From: Glaciecola sp. KUL10
Lineage (GTDB): Bacteria; Pseudomonadota; Gammaproteobacteria; Enterobacterales; Alteromonadaceae
DNA length: 64,000 bases
Assembly (NCBI RefSeq): GCF_003203515.1
Contig: NZ_BGNG01000011.1
Location: 1-64,000 of the forward strand
Reading direction: 5' to 3'
Numbering within the stretch: position 1 is the first letter of the stretch; the number at the start of each line of letters is the position of its first letter. The translations under genes and the position numbers were made by a program. Shown here one piece after another: positions 37,741-47,363 of this stretch. The notes beneath the pieces are model-generated. The model made no database searches. It was given only the letters and a program-made list of their open reading frames with translations, and was not told where the DNA came from.

Positions 37741-37767
37741 AAAAAACCCGCTACAAAGCGGGTTTTT
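37741..37767 (-). terminator. Terminator of the rpsP-rimM-trmD-rplS operon
   Basis: ACCCGCT (37746-37752) pairs with AGCGGGT (37757-37763), with an A-run and T-run either side. It lies 29 bp after the rplS stop. Confidence 0.92.
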
Positions 37768-37795
37768 GAATGTTAACGATAACGATAAATTAAAA

Positions 37796-38158
37796 TTAGT
37801 TAAGTTTTTCTTTGATACGTGCAGATTTACCTGAACGCTCGCGTAAGTAATACAACTTAGCACGACGAACAGCACCACGACGTTTCACTTCAATAGAACT
37901 GATAGCTGGGCTGTGAGTTTGGAACACACGCTCAACACCTTCACCGCTAGAAATCTTACGTACAGTGAAAGCAGAGTGTAAACCACGGTTACGCTTTGCA
38001 ATTACAACACCTTCGTATGCCTGAAGACGCTCTTTGTCACCTTCTTTAACACGCACTTTAACAACTACAGTGTCACCCGGACCAAATGATGGTACGTCTG
38101 ACTTGAGTTGAGCTTGCTCAATTTTTTTGATGATATCTTGATTAATTTTACTCATCAT
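37796..38158 (-). CDS. rplS: Ribosomal protein L19
   Basis: 120 residues, close to the family length. It shows [47 protein letters not shown] and the C-terminal [20 protein letters not shown]. It is a large-subunit protein at the subunit interface. Two adjacent ATGs (38158, 38155) could start it. It is last of the operon, 15 bp after trmD. Confidence 0.98.
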   Translation of the reverse strand: MMSKINQDIIKKIEQAQLKSDVPSFGPGDTVVVKVRVKEGDKERLQAYEGVVIAKRNRGLHSAFTVRKISSGEGVERVFQTHSPAISSIEVKRRGAVRRAKLYYLRERSGKSARIKEKLN

Positions 38159-38173
38159 ATCCTCTCGTCCTAG

Positions 38174-38944
38174 TTAACCGTCATTACGCTGCAATCGAAT
38201 CTCGTTTAAAAGAGATTGTTGCTCCTCGGTCAGAGCTAGATTTTCTAATAAATCAGGGCGTCTTTCGTCAGTTCGTTTTAAAGACTGCTTTAGGCGCCAC
38301 TGCCTAATTTTTTCATGGTCTCCACTTAACAACACACTGGGAACCGTTTCACCATTCAACGTCTCGGGCCTTGTGTAATGTGGACAATCTAACAAACCAT
38401 TAGTAAAAGAGTCTTCAACCGCTGATTGTTTATGCCCCAAAACATCTGGCAAAAGCCTAGATACGCTATCCATCAACACCATGGCGGGTAATTCCCCTCC
38501 ACTTAGCACGTAATCTCCAATTGACCATTCTTGGTCGACCAAAGCACTAATCACGCGCTCGTCAATGCCTTCGTACCTGCCAGCCACCAAAACAATTTTG
38601 CTTAGCTGACTTAAAGACTCAACACCTTGCTGGTTTAACTGCTTACCCTGCGGAGATAAGTAAATCACCGTAGAATTTTCACCGACAATATTTTTTGCCG
38701 CTGAAATTGCGTCTGTTAATGGCTGAACCATCATGAGCATGCCAGGACCACCGCCGTACGGTCTATCATCTACAGTTCGATGCTTGTCGTGAGTAAAATC
38801 ACGAGGATTAAGCATGTCTACTTTGATAATGCCGTTTTTAACTGCCCTGCCAAAAACACCTTGTTTAATAAAGGGGTCGAACAACTCAGGAAAAAGCGTT
38901 ACCACTGCGAAGTGCTGCTGGCACTGCGCTTGTGTCGGTTTCAT
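38174..38944 (-). CDS. trmD: tRNA (guanine-37-N1) methyltransferase TrmD
   Basis: 256 residues. The SPOUT trefoil knot is seen as [15 protein letters not shown] and [13 protein letters not shown], with [17 protein letters not shown] earlier. It methylates G37 of several tRNAs to prevent frameshifting. Its ATG overlaps the rimM stop as TAATG. Confidence 0.98.
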   Translation of the reverse strand: MKPTQAQCQQHFAVVTLFPELFDPFIKQGVFGRAVKNGIIKVDMLNPRDFTHDKHRTVDDRPYGGGPGMLMMVQPLTDAISAAKNIVGENSTVIYLSPQGKQLNQQGVESLSQLSKIVLVAGRYEGIDERVISALVDQEWSIGDYVLSGGELPAMVLMDSVSRLLPDVLGHKQSAVEDSFTNGLLDCPHYTRPETLNGETVPSVLLSGDHEKIRQWRLKQSLKRTDERRPDLLENLALTEEQQSLLNEIRLQRNDG

Positions 38945-39462
38945 TAAAAACCCGGATCCCAGTCTACCGTGATAGACCTAGCCTGTTTATCAACATTCAA
39001 TACAACATCGTCATATATAAATGGCAACAAACGTTCTTTTTGACCAAATGCATCGTTGTTTTTTGCTTTAATTTGCATCACATCGTTTGCACCTGTTTCG
39101 AACATATCTTTAATCACACCCAAATCGTAACCTTTGTCGGTAACTACCTGCATGCCGATTAAATCTTTCCAATAAAACTCGTCTTCTAATTCAGGTAGTT
39201 TTGAAGCCAAAATTGACAATTCAGCGTTTTTAACTGCTTCTGCATCATTTCTGGAATCAATACCAACTAGTTTAGCGACTAGTGTTTTACCGTTAGTTTT
39301 CCACTGGTCAAGTTCGATTTCGCTGCCGTCAGCTAAAAGCCATGGCGCGTAATCAAAAATATCTTGTGCATTTTGGGTAAAGCTGTTTATTTTGACCCAA
39401 CCTTTGACACCGTTTGGTGCGCCGATTTTGCCAACAATAATTGTGTCAGACGCTTTACTCAT
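38944..39462 (-). CDS. rimM: Ribosome maturation factor RimM
   Basis: 172 residues. RimM N-terminal domain [20 protein letters not shown] (about 10-85) and PRC-barrel C-terminal domain [15 protein letters not shown]. It binds S19 and helps mature the 30S head. Second gene of the operon, 34 bp after rpsP. Confidence 0.97.
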   Translation of the reverse strand: MSKASDTIIVGKIGAPNGVKGWVKINSFTQNAQDIFDYAPWLLADGSEIELDQWKTNGKTLVAKLVGIDSRNDAEAVKNAELSILASKLPELEDEFYWKDLIGMQVVTDKGYDLGVIKDMFETGANDVMQIKAKNNDAFGQKERLLPFIYDDVVLNVDKQARSITVDWDPGF

Positions 39463-39496
39463 CTCTACCTCAAATGCTCAGTTGCAAACTTAAAAA

Positions 39497-39757
39497 TTAA
39501 GCCGCTTCTGATGTTGCTGCTTTAGCATCTTTTACCAAGCGTTGAACACGGTCAGATAAAGTCGCACCAACACTAGTCCAATACTCAACACGCTCTAGGT
39601 CTAGGCGTAAACGCTCTGCTTGACCTTGTGCAGTTGGATTGAAAAAGCCGATGTTTTCAATAAACTTACCGTTGCGTGCACGACGACTGTCTGCAACAAC
39701 TACTTGATAAAATGGGCGCTTTTTCGCACCACCACGCTGTAAACGAATAGTAACCAT
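39497..39757 (-). CDS. rpsP: Ribosomal protein S16
   Basis: 86 residues, the family length. [30 protein letters not shown] is the conserved start and [10 protein letters not shown] follows. A small-subunit protein. It is the first gene of the operon behind the promoter at 39832-39859. Confidence 0.98.
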   Translation of the reverse strand: MVTIRLQRGGAKKRPFYQVVVADSRRARNGKFIENIGFFNPTAQGQAERLRLDLERVEYWTSVGATLSDRVQRLVKDAKAATSEAA

Positions 39758-39831
39758 ATATGCCTCAAACTCGTTGTAGCGTTACCGTTAACATGCCTTA
39801 GTTCCCGCTACGCTGGAAAAAAGGTGCGCGA

Positions 39832-39859
39832 ATTATACGCGCAATGGCTTATTTTGCAA
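39832..39859 (-). promoter_or_regulatory. Promoter of the rpsP operon
   Basis: -10 TATAAT (39837-39832) is perfect; -35 TTGCAA (39859-39854) with a 16-bp spacer. A GC-rich discriminator (TCGCGCACC) follows, as in growth-rate controlled promoters. Confidence 0.75.
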
Positions 39860-39883
39860 GGACTAAGTGGGTAGTAAGCTCAA

Positions 39884-40900
39884 TTAGTTGCTAGTTAAGA
39901 GTAACGAAGAAAAACCAACACCATCTGGGTTTTTACCTGTGGGGAATTCATTAATGATTTTTTGCTTTTGAATATCAATCACTAATACTTTATTAAGTAG
40001 ATTTAAAGACAAAAATACAATGTCCTTCTCAGGGTGTAGCGTGATGCCTTGTGGCCCAGCCCCCTTTGGCAATTCTATTTTTGCAATTTCTGTTAGTGAG
40101 TCAGTGCTAAACAAACGTAAATCGTGATTTTGAAAATCAGGTACCAAGGCTATCGATTCGTCATGATTAAACAACACGCGATACGGAAATTTAAAGTCTT
40201 TGAATTCGGCCAGTTCTTTTTTACTACTTAGATCAAGGACCGTAACCAATCCACCTTTATTTGCGCCATACCAAAGCTGTTTTTTGCTTTCGGCGATGTT
40301 TATCGCTTCAGGCATCGCTTTAGTAGTGATGTCTTTTTCTTTTTTCTGCGTTGTGAGATCTAATTGCGAAATAGTATTAGAGCGGATATTTGTTGTGTAC
40401 GCCCGATTTGTTGCTGAGTCGATTGCGAGCATATGAGTGGTATTTTGTTTAGTGGGAATTGGAGAAATGATTTCGCCACTAAAAATGTCTGCAATGACTA
40501 AGTGCTGACTTCGACCAGAGGTAAAAGCGACAAGGTTTTCAGCTTGTCCCATTTCCACCGGCAAGAACTTTATGCCATGCGGACCGGGAAACTCATTGAG
40601 TTGTATAGTGCGCTCAATCTTTTGTTTTGCTAGGTTGAAAACTGTAAGGCTATTACCTCCTACAAAATCAGTACTAACCGCCCATTTACCGTTTCGTGAA
40701 ACAATTAATTCGTGAGGGCCTGTTCCAGTTGGTAGCGTGTTAATTATGGTGCTTGATGATAAGTCTATTAAGCTAATGGTGTTGTCGCTTTTATTAACGA
40801 CAGCGAGTGTGCCGGATAGTTGATTTGGGTCAGCCAGAGTCTGGCTTGTGAGTGAAAACAGGATAAAGGCTAGGCAAAGCTTTACGAGTTTTTTGTTCAT
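39884..40900 (-). CDS. Secreted YVTN-type beta-propeller protein
   Basis: 338 residues with signal peptide MNKKLVKLCLAFILFSLTSQTLA. Repeated blades of about 45 residues are seen as VVNKSDNTISLIDLSS, PTGTGPHELIVSRNGKW, LPVEMGQAENLVAF and PKGAGPQGITLHPEKDIVF, the YVTN/SMP-30-like propeller pattern. It should act in the periplasm, possibly as a binding scaffold. No catalytic residues are recognisable and the neighbours give no hint. Confidence 0.85.
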   Translation of the reverse strand: MNKKLVKLCLAFILFSLTSQTLADPNQLSGTLAVVNKSDNTISLIDLSSSTIINTLPTGTGPHELIVSRNGKWAVSTDFVGGNSLTVFNLAKQKIERTIQLNEFPGPHGIKFLPVEMGQAENLVAFTSGRSQHLVIADIFSGEIISPIPTKQNTTHMLAIDSATNRAYTTNIRSNTISQLDLTTQKKEKDITTKAMPEAINIAESKKQLWYGANKGGLVTVLDLSSKKELAEFKDFKFPYRVLFNHDESIALVPDFQNHDLRLFSTDSLTEIAKIELPKGAGPQGITLHPEKDIVFLSLNLLNKVLVIDIQKQKIINEFPTGKNPDGVGFSSLLLTSN

Positions 40901-41004
40901 TTTTTGTGGTTTTCAATAGAGTTTGATTATTAGGTAGTTTAGTACATTGGAATTTGGTTTGTGGATGAGTTTGTGGTTTTTGAATTTGTTATGTTCCAAG
41001 AGGG

Positions 41005-41022
41005 TTCTCGCATTTGCGAGAA
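41005..41022. repeat. Short hairpin repeat C, copy 1
   Basis: TTCTCGC and GCGAGAA around a 4-nt loop. A similar but imperfect unit (CCCGC/GCGGG) is at 41403-41416, and a perfect one at 43027-43046. Confidence 0.7.
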
Positions 41023-41050
41023 TGTTGTTTCTTAGTTGTTTACTATGGTG

Positions 41051-41215
41051 GGTTCCAAGGAGGTTCCCTTTTTCAAGGAAATGACGTTTCTTTGGTGTTA
41101 CAAATTTTATCGTCATTCCTTCGAATGAAGGAATCTCGTAACAGTACACGGATATTTGAAGAGCACAGCATTCCAAGACAATAAACGCAAAAAAACTATC
41201 GAGCAAACATTAGTA
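41051..41215. repeat. Palindromic repeat B, full copy 2
   Basis: Starts GGTTCCAAGGAGGTTCCC and runs through the hairpin ATTCCTTC/GAAGGAAT and CACGGATATTTGAAGAGCAC to the start of repeat A copy 3. It matches 42685-42835 almost base for base. It fills the gap 40901-41436 together with repeat A copy 3. Open frames at 40913-41206 and 41210-41395 are repeat sequence, not genes. Confidence 0.9.
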
Positions 41216-41380
41216 AAGAACATTCAGCGCGCCAGATGAGCGTTTCCCCTTTATAAAATCTTGTGCCACAAGGACGTGGCACCAGAAACGGGCATGGATG
41301 CCGTAGAGTGGTTTTAAAAAGGGGAAATGCTTATCTGGCAAAAGCTGAATATTGCTTACGGAGCGCGGTGTTGGATGTTT
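41190..41380 (+). repeat. Structured intergenic repeat A, copy 3
   Basis: Same order of elements as copy 5: stem CAGATGAGCG / TGCTTATCTG, hairpin GTGCCAC/GTGGCAC, GGCATGGATGCC. One base in the right arm (TTTTAAAAAGGGG) breaks a pair. Confidence 0.9.
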
Positions 41381-41436
41381 AAAGATTGCTAGCAAGAAAG
41401 TTCCCGCATGCGCGGGGATTGCGAATTATATTTTGC

Positions 41437-42336
41437 TTAAGGCGTGGCCTGACGTTTAATCCAATCGACTACTAAGGGTAAACTAGCACCAACGTTATTA
41501 TGCCCCTGACCAGAGAACAAAACATACTCATACTTCGGATTCGACAACGCAATTTGCTCTAATCGTTCAATAGACAAGTCTACGGGTATACTCCCATCCT
41601 GCTTACCAAATACCCACAACCCAGGAATACCCAAGTCTTTGAGACTGTCACTGGGATCCATATCTTCACCCAAGAATGGAGGCCACACATACGGAAGCAC
41701 TCGTGCGTTTAACGCCTCTTTATAACTTGGAATACGAGCACTATCTTTGTCTGCAGTATATTTACTAAAAATATCCTCTTCACTCACTTTAGTGACCGGT
41801 CCGCTCCACAGCACAATAAAATCCACCACATTTCTACTGGTATCTGCACGAGCCTTTGCGTTCATCGCGGCAACAGGCACTATCCATCCAGCTTGACTCA
41901 AGCCAGTCATACCTAATGGAAGGCCTTCTAACATTTCTTGATTTCCCAACATATCAAATGCAGCTAGCGCATCTTGGGAGAGAAGACGGATGTTCTTTTC
42001 GCTTACCGTATATTTCCCCTCATATTCACCCTCCGATTCACCCACTCCACGTTTGTCATATACAAAGGTGGCAATTCCTTCCTCTGCCATTTTTTCAGCC
42101 AATGGCATCCAACGTTTTTGCTTTCCCGAGCCGTGAACGAATATTACGCCAGCGTGGATCGTTCTACTTTTAGGGTAAACTAATGAACCTACTAACGTTG
42201 TACCACCGCTATCAAAGCTAATCACCCTAGCGTCAAGACTCATTGATAGCGATTCGTTATTTGCTTGAACGCTTATCGCGGAAAGTAAATTGAAGGCACT
42301 AAAAAATGAGAGCCATTGAATAATTGTTTTTTTCAT
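41437..42336 (-). CDS. Secreted alpha/beta hydrolase
   Basis: 299 residues with signal peptide (MKKTIIQWLSFFSAFNLLSAISVQA). Oxyanion region VIFVHGSGKQKRW, nucleophile elbow GLSQAG (Ser), acid residue in FGKQDGSIP and His in GQGHNN complete a serine hydrolase triad. It resembles dienelactone-hydrolase/peptidase-type esterases. The substrate is not known. It is flanked on both sides by intergenic repeat blocks. Confidence 0.88.
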   Translation of the reverse strand: MKKTIIQWLSFFSAFNLLSAISVQANNESLSMSLDARVISFDSGGTTLVGSLVYPKSRTIHAGVIFVHGSGKQKRWMPLAEKMAEEGIATFVYDKRGVGESEGEYEGKYTVSEKNIRLLSQDALAAFDMLGNQEMLEGLPLGMTGLSQAGWIVPVAAMNAKARADTSRNVVDFIVLWSGPVTKVSEEDIFSKYTADKDSARIPSYKEALNARVLPYVWPPFLGEDMDPSDSLKDLGIPGLWVFGKQDGSIPVDLSIERLEQIALSNPKYEYVLFSGQGHNNVGASLPLVVDWIKRQATP

Positions 42337-42479
42337 CGGAATTATAATTATTTAAATTACTGTGTAGGGTTTGTCGCAACAAATTATAGATAAGGTTTAA
42401 ATTTAGTTTATTCGCATCAAAACTATATGGCGAAAAGTGAGGTAGTTTTGGAAATGCGCTTTATTTCACGTTAGTAAAC

Positions 42480-42680
42480 GCAAAAAAACTATTGAGCATA
42501 CATTAGTAAAGAACATTCAGCGCGCCAGATGAGCGTTTCCCCTTTATAAAATCTTGTGCCACATGGACGTGGCGCTAGAAACGGGCATGGATGCCGTAAA
42601 GTGGTTTTATAAAGGGGAAATGCTTATCTGGCAAAAGTTGAATATTGCTTACGGAGTGCAATGGTTGATGTTTAAAGATT
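42480..42680 (+). repeat. Structured intergenic repeat A, copy 4
   Basis: Same layout as the other copies; the hairpin loop base differs (CACATGGACGTGG). It is followed directly by repeat B copy 3, then repeat A copy 5, making an A-B-A block in the gap 42337-43070. Confidence 0.9.
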
Positions 42681-42684
42681 GCTA

Positions 42685-42835
42685 GGTTCCAAGGAGGTTC
42701 CCTTTTTCAAGGGAATGACGTTTCTTCGGTGTTACAAGTTTAATCGTCATTCCTTCGAATTAAGGAATCTCGTAAACAGTACACGGATATTTGAAGAGCA
42801 CAGCATTCCAAGACAATAAACGCAAAAAAACTATC
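42685..42835. repeat. Palindromic repeat B, full copy 3
   Basis: GGTTCCAAGGAGGTTCCC start, ATTCCTT-CGAATT-AAGGAAT hairpin, end in AAACGCAAAAAAACTATCGAG. Nearly identical to 41051-41215. Confidence 0.9.
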
Positions 42836-43015
42836 GAGCAAACATTGCTAAAGAACATTCAGCGCGTCAGATGAGCGTTTCCCCTTTATAAAATCTTGTG
42901 CCACAAGGACGTGGCGCTAGAAACGGGCATGGATGCCGTAAAGTGGTTTTATAAAGGGGAAATGCTTATCTGGCAAAAGCTGAATATTGCTTACGGAGTG
43001 CAGTGGTTGATGTTA
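42825..43015 (+). repeat. Structured intergenic repeat A, copy 5
   Basis: 26-bp stem with two G.T pairs when read on the plus strand, hairpin GTGCCAC/GTGGCGC, GGCATGGATGCC. It forms with repeat B copy 3 a block of about 330 bp that repeats 41051-41380. Confidence 0.9.
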
Positions 43016-43026
43016 AGGTTTGCGAG

Positions 43027-43046
43027 GTTCCCGCATGCGCGGGAAC
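43027..43046. repeat. Short hairpin repeat C, perfect copy
   Basis: GTTCCCGC (43027-43034), loop ATGC, GCGGGAAC (43039-43046). Lies 25 bp past the ffh stop; a small hairpin also overlaps the stop codon itself. Confidence 0.8.
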
Positions 43047-43070
43047 GACAGTGATGAGTGGTAAAAACGC

Positions 43071-44489
43071 TTATTTGCGTTTGAAGCCACCTAAGCCTGG
43101 AGGCATCATTCCACCACCGGGCATACCACCAGGCATACCGCCACCAGGTGGCATCATGCCTTGCATTTGACGCATCATCTTTTTGGAGTTGCCGCCGCCC
43201 ATTTTTTTCATCATCTTTTGCATTTGCGTAAACTGCTTCAACAGGCGATTTACATCTTGGATTTGCGTACCAGAACCAGCCGCGATGCGTTTTTTACGAG
43301 AGCCTTTGATCACATCAGGGCGAGCTCTTTCGCCCGGCGTCATCGAATTGATAATGGCTTCCATCTGAACAAACTGTTTATCGTTCGCTTGCTCTTTGAT
43401 TTTGGCACTCATGCCGCCCATGCCTGGGAGTTTGTCCATCAACGACATCATGCCGCCCATGTTTTTCATCTGTTCAAGCTGTTCTTTAAAGTCTTGAAGG
43501 TCAAAGCCTTTGCCTTTTTGCACTTTTTTGGCTAAGCGTTGCGCTTTGTCTTTATCAACTTTACGTTCAACTTCTTCGATCAAACTCAGAACATCACCCA
43601 TTCCCAAGATGCGCGATGCAACACGCTCTGGATGGAATGGTTCTAGCGCGTCAAGTTTTTCGCCCATACCTAAGAATTTTATGGGCTTGCCAGTGATATG
43701 TTTGACAGATAAGGCTGCACCGCCTCGTGCATCACCATCTGCCTTCGTTAAAATAACGCCGGTCAAAGGAAGCGCTTCATTAAAGGCTTTTGCGGTATTC
43801 GCTGCATCTTGCCCCGTCATCGCATCAACAACGAATAAGGTTTCGACAGGCTTAACCGCTGCATGAAGCGCTTTGATTTCATCCATCATTTCTGTATCAA
43901 CCGCCAAGCGACCCGCGGTATCAACTAACAACACATCAATAAATTGCTTTTTGGCGTGATCGATTGCAGCTTCTACAATATCAATTGGCCTTTGCATCGC
44001 AGATGATGGAAAAAACTCAACTTGCACTTCTTCAGCAAGTGTTTGCAATTGTTTGATCGCAGCAGGACGATAAACGTCGGCGCTGACCACCATGACTTTT
44101 TTCTTTTCGCGCTCGCGTAAAAATTTTGAAAGTTTACCGACACTGGTCGTTTTACCCGCACCTTGTAAACCCGCCATCATGACAACTGCTGGAGGTGTGG
44201 CCGCCAGATTTAGGCCTTCGTTGGCCTCGCCCATAACAGATTCAAGTTCGCTTTGTACGATCTTGATAAACATTTGACCAGGTTGAAGACTTTTGGAGAC
44301 TTCAATGCCAACCGCCCGCTCTTTTACCTTTGCAATAAAGTCTTTAACCACCGGCAAAGCGACATCAGCTTCAAGCAAGGCCATGCGGACCTCGCGAAGC
44401 GTATCTTTAATGTTGTCTTCGGTTAAACGTCCCTTGCCACTGAGGTTTTTAAGAGTGCTGCCTAATCTTTCTGTTAGATTCTGAAACAT
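43071..44489 (-). CDS. ffh: Signal recognition particle protein Ffh
   Basis: 472 residues. N-domain (1-90), GTPase G domain with GLQGAGKTTSVGKLSKF, DTAGRLAVD and TKADGDARGGAAL, then the Met-rich M domain (330-450) that binds 4.5S RNA and signal sequences. The tail is Gly/Met/Pro-rich (GGMPGGMPGGGMMPP). It targets membrane proteins to the translocon. Repeat blocks lie just downstream. Confidence 0.98.
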   Translation of the reverse strand: MFQNLTERLGSTLKNLSGKGRLTEDNIKDTLREVRMALLEADVALPVVKDFIAKVKERAVGIEVSKSLQPGQMFIKIVQSELESVMGEANEGLNLAATPPAVVMMAGLQGAGKTTSVGKLSKFLREREKKKVMVVSADVYRPAAIKQLQTLAEEVQVEFFPSSAMQRPIDIVEAAIDHAKKQFIDVLLVDTAGRLAVDTEMMDEIKALHAAVKPVETLFVVDAMTGQDAANTAKAFNEALPLTGVILTKADGDARGGAALSVKHITGKPIKFLGMGEKLDALEPFHPERVASRILGMGDVLSLIEEVERKVDKDKAQRLAKKVQKGKGFDLQDFKEQLEQMKNMGGMMSLMDKLPGMGGMSAKIKEQANDKQFVQMEAIINSMTPGERARPDVIKGSRKKRIAAGSGTQIQDVNRLLKQFTQMQKMMKKMGGGNSKKMMRQMQGMMPPGGGMPGGMPGGGMMPPGLGGFKRK

Positions 44490-44711
44490 ATTTATAAAAT
44501 CTTTTCGCTAACTTTTCGCTACAATAAGGTAGAGTATACAATAAGTCATGGCGACAACTAAACGTCAAACTTTGCTATTTATTGTCTTTGTTGTAGATTT
44601 AGGCAATTATTGCGCGCAGCGAAGTAAACAAATGAGCACACGCGCTGCATTTTAAGTGTTTATGCAACTGTTGATAAAACCATCACCCATGAAAAGACGG
44701 AACTGATTTAG

Positions 44712-45533
44712 ATGCTAGCAACCGGCACATACGCGGTATTTTTCCCTACTTTGATTCTGTATTTATTAGCAGCTTTTGTACTCGGAAAACGATTATTCGC
44801 CAATCATTCGTCTACAGATTCAAACCACTCAGCGCTTAGTTTAGGCTTTTACTTAATGGCAGCCGCTTGTTTTGGTCATGCAATACTCGTCACACTATTT
44901 TCGCTTTCATCTGAAAGTCACTCTCTAAGCATTGCTCACGTCGCCGCAGCCCTTAGCCTTTTGGTGACGATCACGATGTTAGTTACTAACAAGTACATCA
45001 AAAATCATTTGTTTTTACCGGTGGTTTGCGGTGTATCAGCATTGTTTGTCAGTCTATTGGTAATGGCTCCGAACAGTGACAAGATCGTATCATCGATGTC
45101 TGCAGGACTTGTTGGCCATATAGTGTTGTCACTATTTGCTTTTGGTACGCTAAGTATTTGCTTTTTATATGCCGTGCAGTTGTCTTTTATTAGCCATCAG
45201 TTAAAAACCAAAAAACTGCATTTGATGAATAAAACCCTTCCTCCGCTGATTTTGGTAGAACAAGTTTTAGAAAAACTCATGGTTGCAGGTGCGAGTTTGC
45301 TTTTTATTTCATTGATAAGTGGCTTTATTTTCATTCCCAATATGTTTGCCGACGGGTATGCACATAAAACACTGCTATCCTTATTGTCTTTTACAACTTA
45401 TCTGGTGGCGCTCGTCGTACACAAAAAATGGGGCTTGAGGTCTCGAATATTAGTCGTGGTTAATTTTATTGGCCTCGGGCTTTTAACGCTTGCGTATTTT
45501 GGCAGCAGAATTGTTAGTGAATTTATTCTTTGA
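44712..45533 (+). CDS. ypjD: YpjD-like CcsA/HemX-family membrane protein
   Basis: 273 residues with about eight membrane helices, including LVGHIVLSLFAFGTLSICFLYAVQL and SLISGFIF. The family resembles the CcsA haem-handling region of cytochrome c maturation, but the tryptophan-rich haem motif is not evident. Divergent from ffh and upstream of a corB-like gene, the same order as in many relatives. Its function is not established. Confidence 0.85.
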   Translation: MLATGTYAVFFPTLILYLLAAFVLGKRLFANHSSTDSNHSALSLGFYLMAAACFGHAILVTLFSLSSESHSLSIAHVAAALSLLVTITMLVTNKYIKNHLFLPVVCGVSALFVSLLVMAPNSDKIVSSMSAGLVGHIVLSLFAFGTLSICFLYAVQLSFISHQLKTKKLHLMNKTLPPLILVEQVLEKLMVAGASLLFISLISGFIFIPNMFADGYAHKTLLSLLSFTTYLVALVVHKKWGLRSRILVVVNFIGLGLLTLAYFGSRIVSEFIL

Positions 45534-45750
45534 TTAAAGCCCTTTGTTTTTTGCCGCAAGATTGAGTAGTTCAGAGTAACGTCCCCCTATTTGCGCTTAA
45601 CTTGTAGCAAACAACATTTAACCAACTAGAGTGTTCAACACGAAAAATAAGCGTCATAAACATCAATTTTAAAACGTGATATAAAAAACGTGAAAAGTTG
45701 ATAATTTCTGTGTAAATTACTCAATCTAAGTCGAACACAAGGATCCTTAA

Positions 45751-47043
45751 TTGGACGATATTCCCCTTAGTACGCTATTTGCCATACTCGCGTTACTAAT
45801 TCTGCTCTCCGCCTATTTCTCAAGTTCAGAAACAGGCATGATGTCTATTAACCGATACAAACTGAAGCACCTTGCCAATGAAGGGAATCGGGCGGCTATT
45901 CGTGTACAAAAGCTTCTAGATCGCACTGACAAGCTCATCGGTTTAATATTGATTGGCAACAACATAGTCAATATAGCTGCATCATTGGTAGCTGGGATAA
46001 TATGTAATCGATTATTTGGCGATATTTATGGCCCATTGGTCGCATTGGTTGCACTGACTATTATCATTCTTGTCTTTGCCGAAGTTACCCCAAAAACGCT
46101 TGCTGCGCTTTATCCTGAAAAGTTTGCCTTTCCGAGTTCGATAATACTCACGCCTTTATTAGTCATATTTACGCCATTTGTCTACTTAGTAAACGGCTTT
46201 ACAAATGCGGTATTAACAATACTCAGAATAAGCCCTCTTGGCGGATCTGGTGACTCATTAAGCAGAGAAGAGTTGCGCACAGTCGTTCATGAAGCTGGCA
46301 GTATGATCCCTCAAAAGCACCAAGATATGCTAGTGAGCATCTTAGATTTAGAAAACGTGACTGCTGAAGATATCATGGTACCGCGCAGTGATATCTATGC
46401 CATCGACATCAATGACGATTGGAAGATTATTCAAAAGCAATTAACCCATTCCCAGCACACTCGGGTGCTGTTGTTTAGAGATACTATTGATGATGCCGTT
46501 GGGTTTGTTCATGTTCGAGACGCCCTGCGACTACTTTCTAAAGATCAGTTTACCAAAGCTACCCTGCTTAGAGCGGTTAAAGAAATTTACTTCACTCCAG
46601 ATTCAACCCCGCTACATACCTTAATGTATAAGTTCCAAGCGGAACGTGAACGCATTGGTCTGGTAGTGGATGAATACGGAGATATTCAAGGACTTGTTAC
46701 ACTAGAGGATATTCTTGAAGAAATCATAGGCGATTTCACCACAACAATGTTGCCTGATTACAGTAAAGAAGCGATTCCACAACAAGACGGAAGCTTTTTG
46801 GTCGACGGCAGTGCCAACGTCAGAGAACTCAATAAAGAAATGGATTGGGTGTTTCCTACCGAAGGTCCAAAAACCCTAAATGGTTTGATTTTAGAATACT
46901 TAGAAGAAATTCCAGAAAACAACATCAGTTTGCGATTAGCCGGTTATCCTATTGAGATAGTCGATATTAGCGGAAATATGATAAAGACAGTCAGGATTAT
47001 TCCAAGTTATTACAGAGGAGAGCCGTCGCAAGTGAGTAGTTAG
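45751..47043 (+). CDS. corB: CorB/YfjD-type CNNM membrane protein
   Basis: 430 residues from a TTG start with AAGGA eight bases upstream. An N-terminal DUF21 membrane domain (1-180; SETGMMSINRYKLKHLA) is followed by a CBS pair (about 205-330; MVPRSDIYAID, VVDEYGDIQGLVTLEDILEEIIGDF) and a C-terminal CorC/HlyC domain (350-425). Members are linked to magnesium/cobalt transport. It ends inside the 3' end of the opposing small gene. Confidence 0.92.
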   Translation: MDDIPLSTLFAILALLILLSAYFSSSETGMMSINRYKLKHLANEGNRAAIRVQKLLDRTDKLIGLILIGNNIVNIAASLVAGIICNRLFGDIYGPLVALVALTIIILVFAEVTPKTLAALYPEKFAFPSSIILTPLLVIFTPFVYLVNGFTNAVLTILRISPLGGSGDSLSREELRTVVHEAGSMIPQKHQDMLVSILDLENVTAEDIMVPRSDIYAIDINDDWKIIQKQLTHSQHTRVLLFRDTIDDAVGFVHVRDALRLLSKDQFTKATLLRAVKEIYFTPDSTPLHTLMYKFQAERERIGLVVDEYGDIQGLVTLEDILEEIIGDFTTTMLPDYSKEAIPQQDGSFLVDGSANVRELNKEMDWVFPTEGPKTLNGLILEYLEEIPENNISLRLAGYPIEIVDISGNMIKTVRIIPSYYRGEPSQVSS

Positions 47044-47249
47044 TATTTGGCAGCACGGCGACTACTGATGTCCACCACGTTGCTGTTTTCTTTTTTAGCA
47101 CGCGCTCTTGCCTTCAAAGCTTCAACCTTTGAATTTAGATCGCTTAGTTTATCCATAATATCCGCGAGTTCGTCATCATATTCGATATCAGCAGCCTTTG
47201 CGTGCTGCTCTAACGAACTGAATAAAACGGCGGGTAACGACTTTTTCAT
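47040..47249 (-). CDS. Small hypothetical protein
   Basis: 69 residues, charged and mostly helical (DELADIMDKLSDLNSKVEALKARARAKKEN). No signal peptide or membrane segment. It converges on corB and overlaps its 3' end by 4 bp. There is a weak ribosome site (GAAG). I do not recognise a family. Confidence 0.5.
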   Translation of the reverse strand: MKKSLPAVLFSSLEQHAKAADIEYDDELADIMDKLSDLNSKVEALKARARAKKENSNVVDISSRRAAKY

Positions 47250-47363
47250 GCTTTAATTACTTCTACAACGCTATGTTTATGCCTAAGTGCTGTAGTTTAT
47301 ATCGGTTGAATGCCGCAAAACTAAACGCTATTCAATTATGTGTAACCATACCTTTCGTGCGCA

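Noticed and set aside
40913-41395. Open frames inside the repeat blocks
   Set aside because: They run through repeats A and B, have no ribosome site, and would repeat at other copies; not treated as genes.
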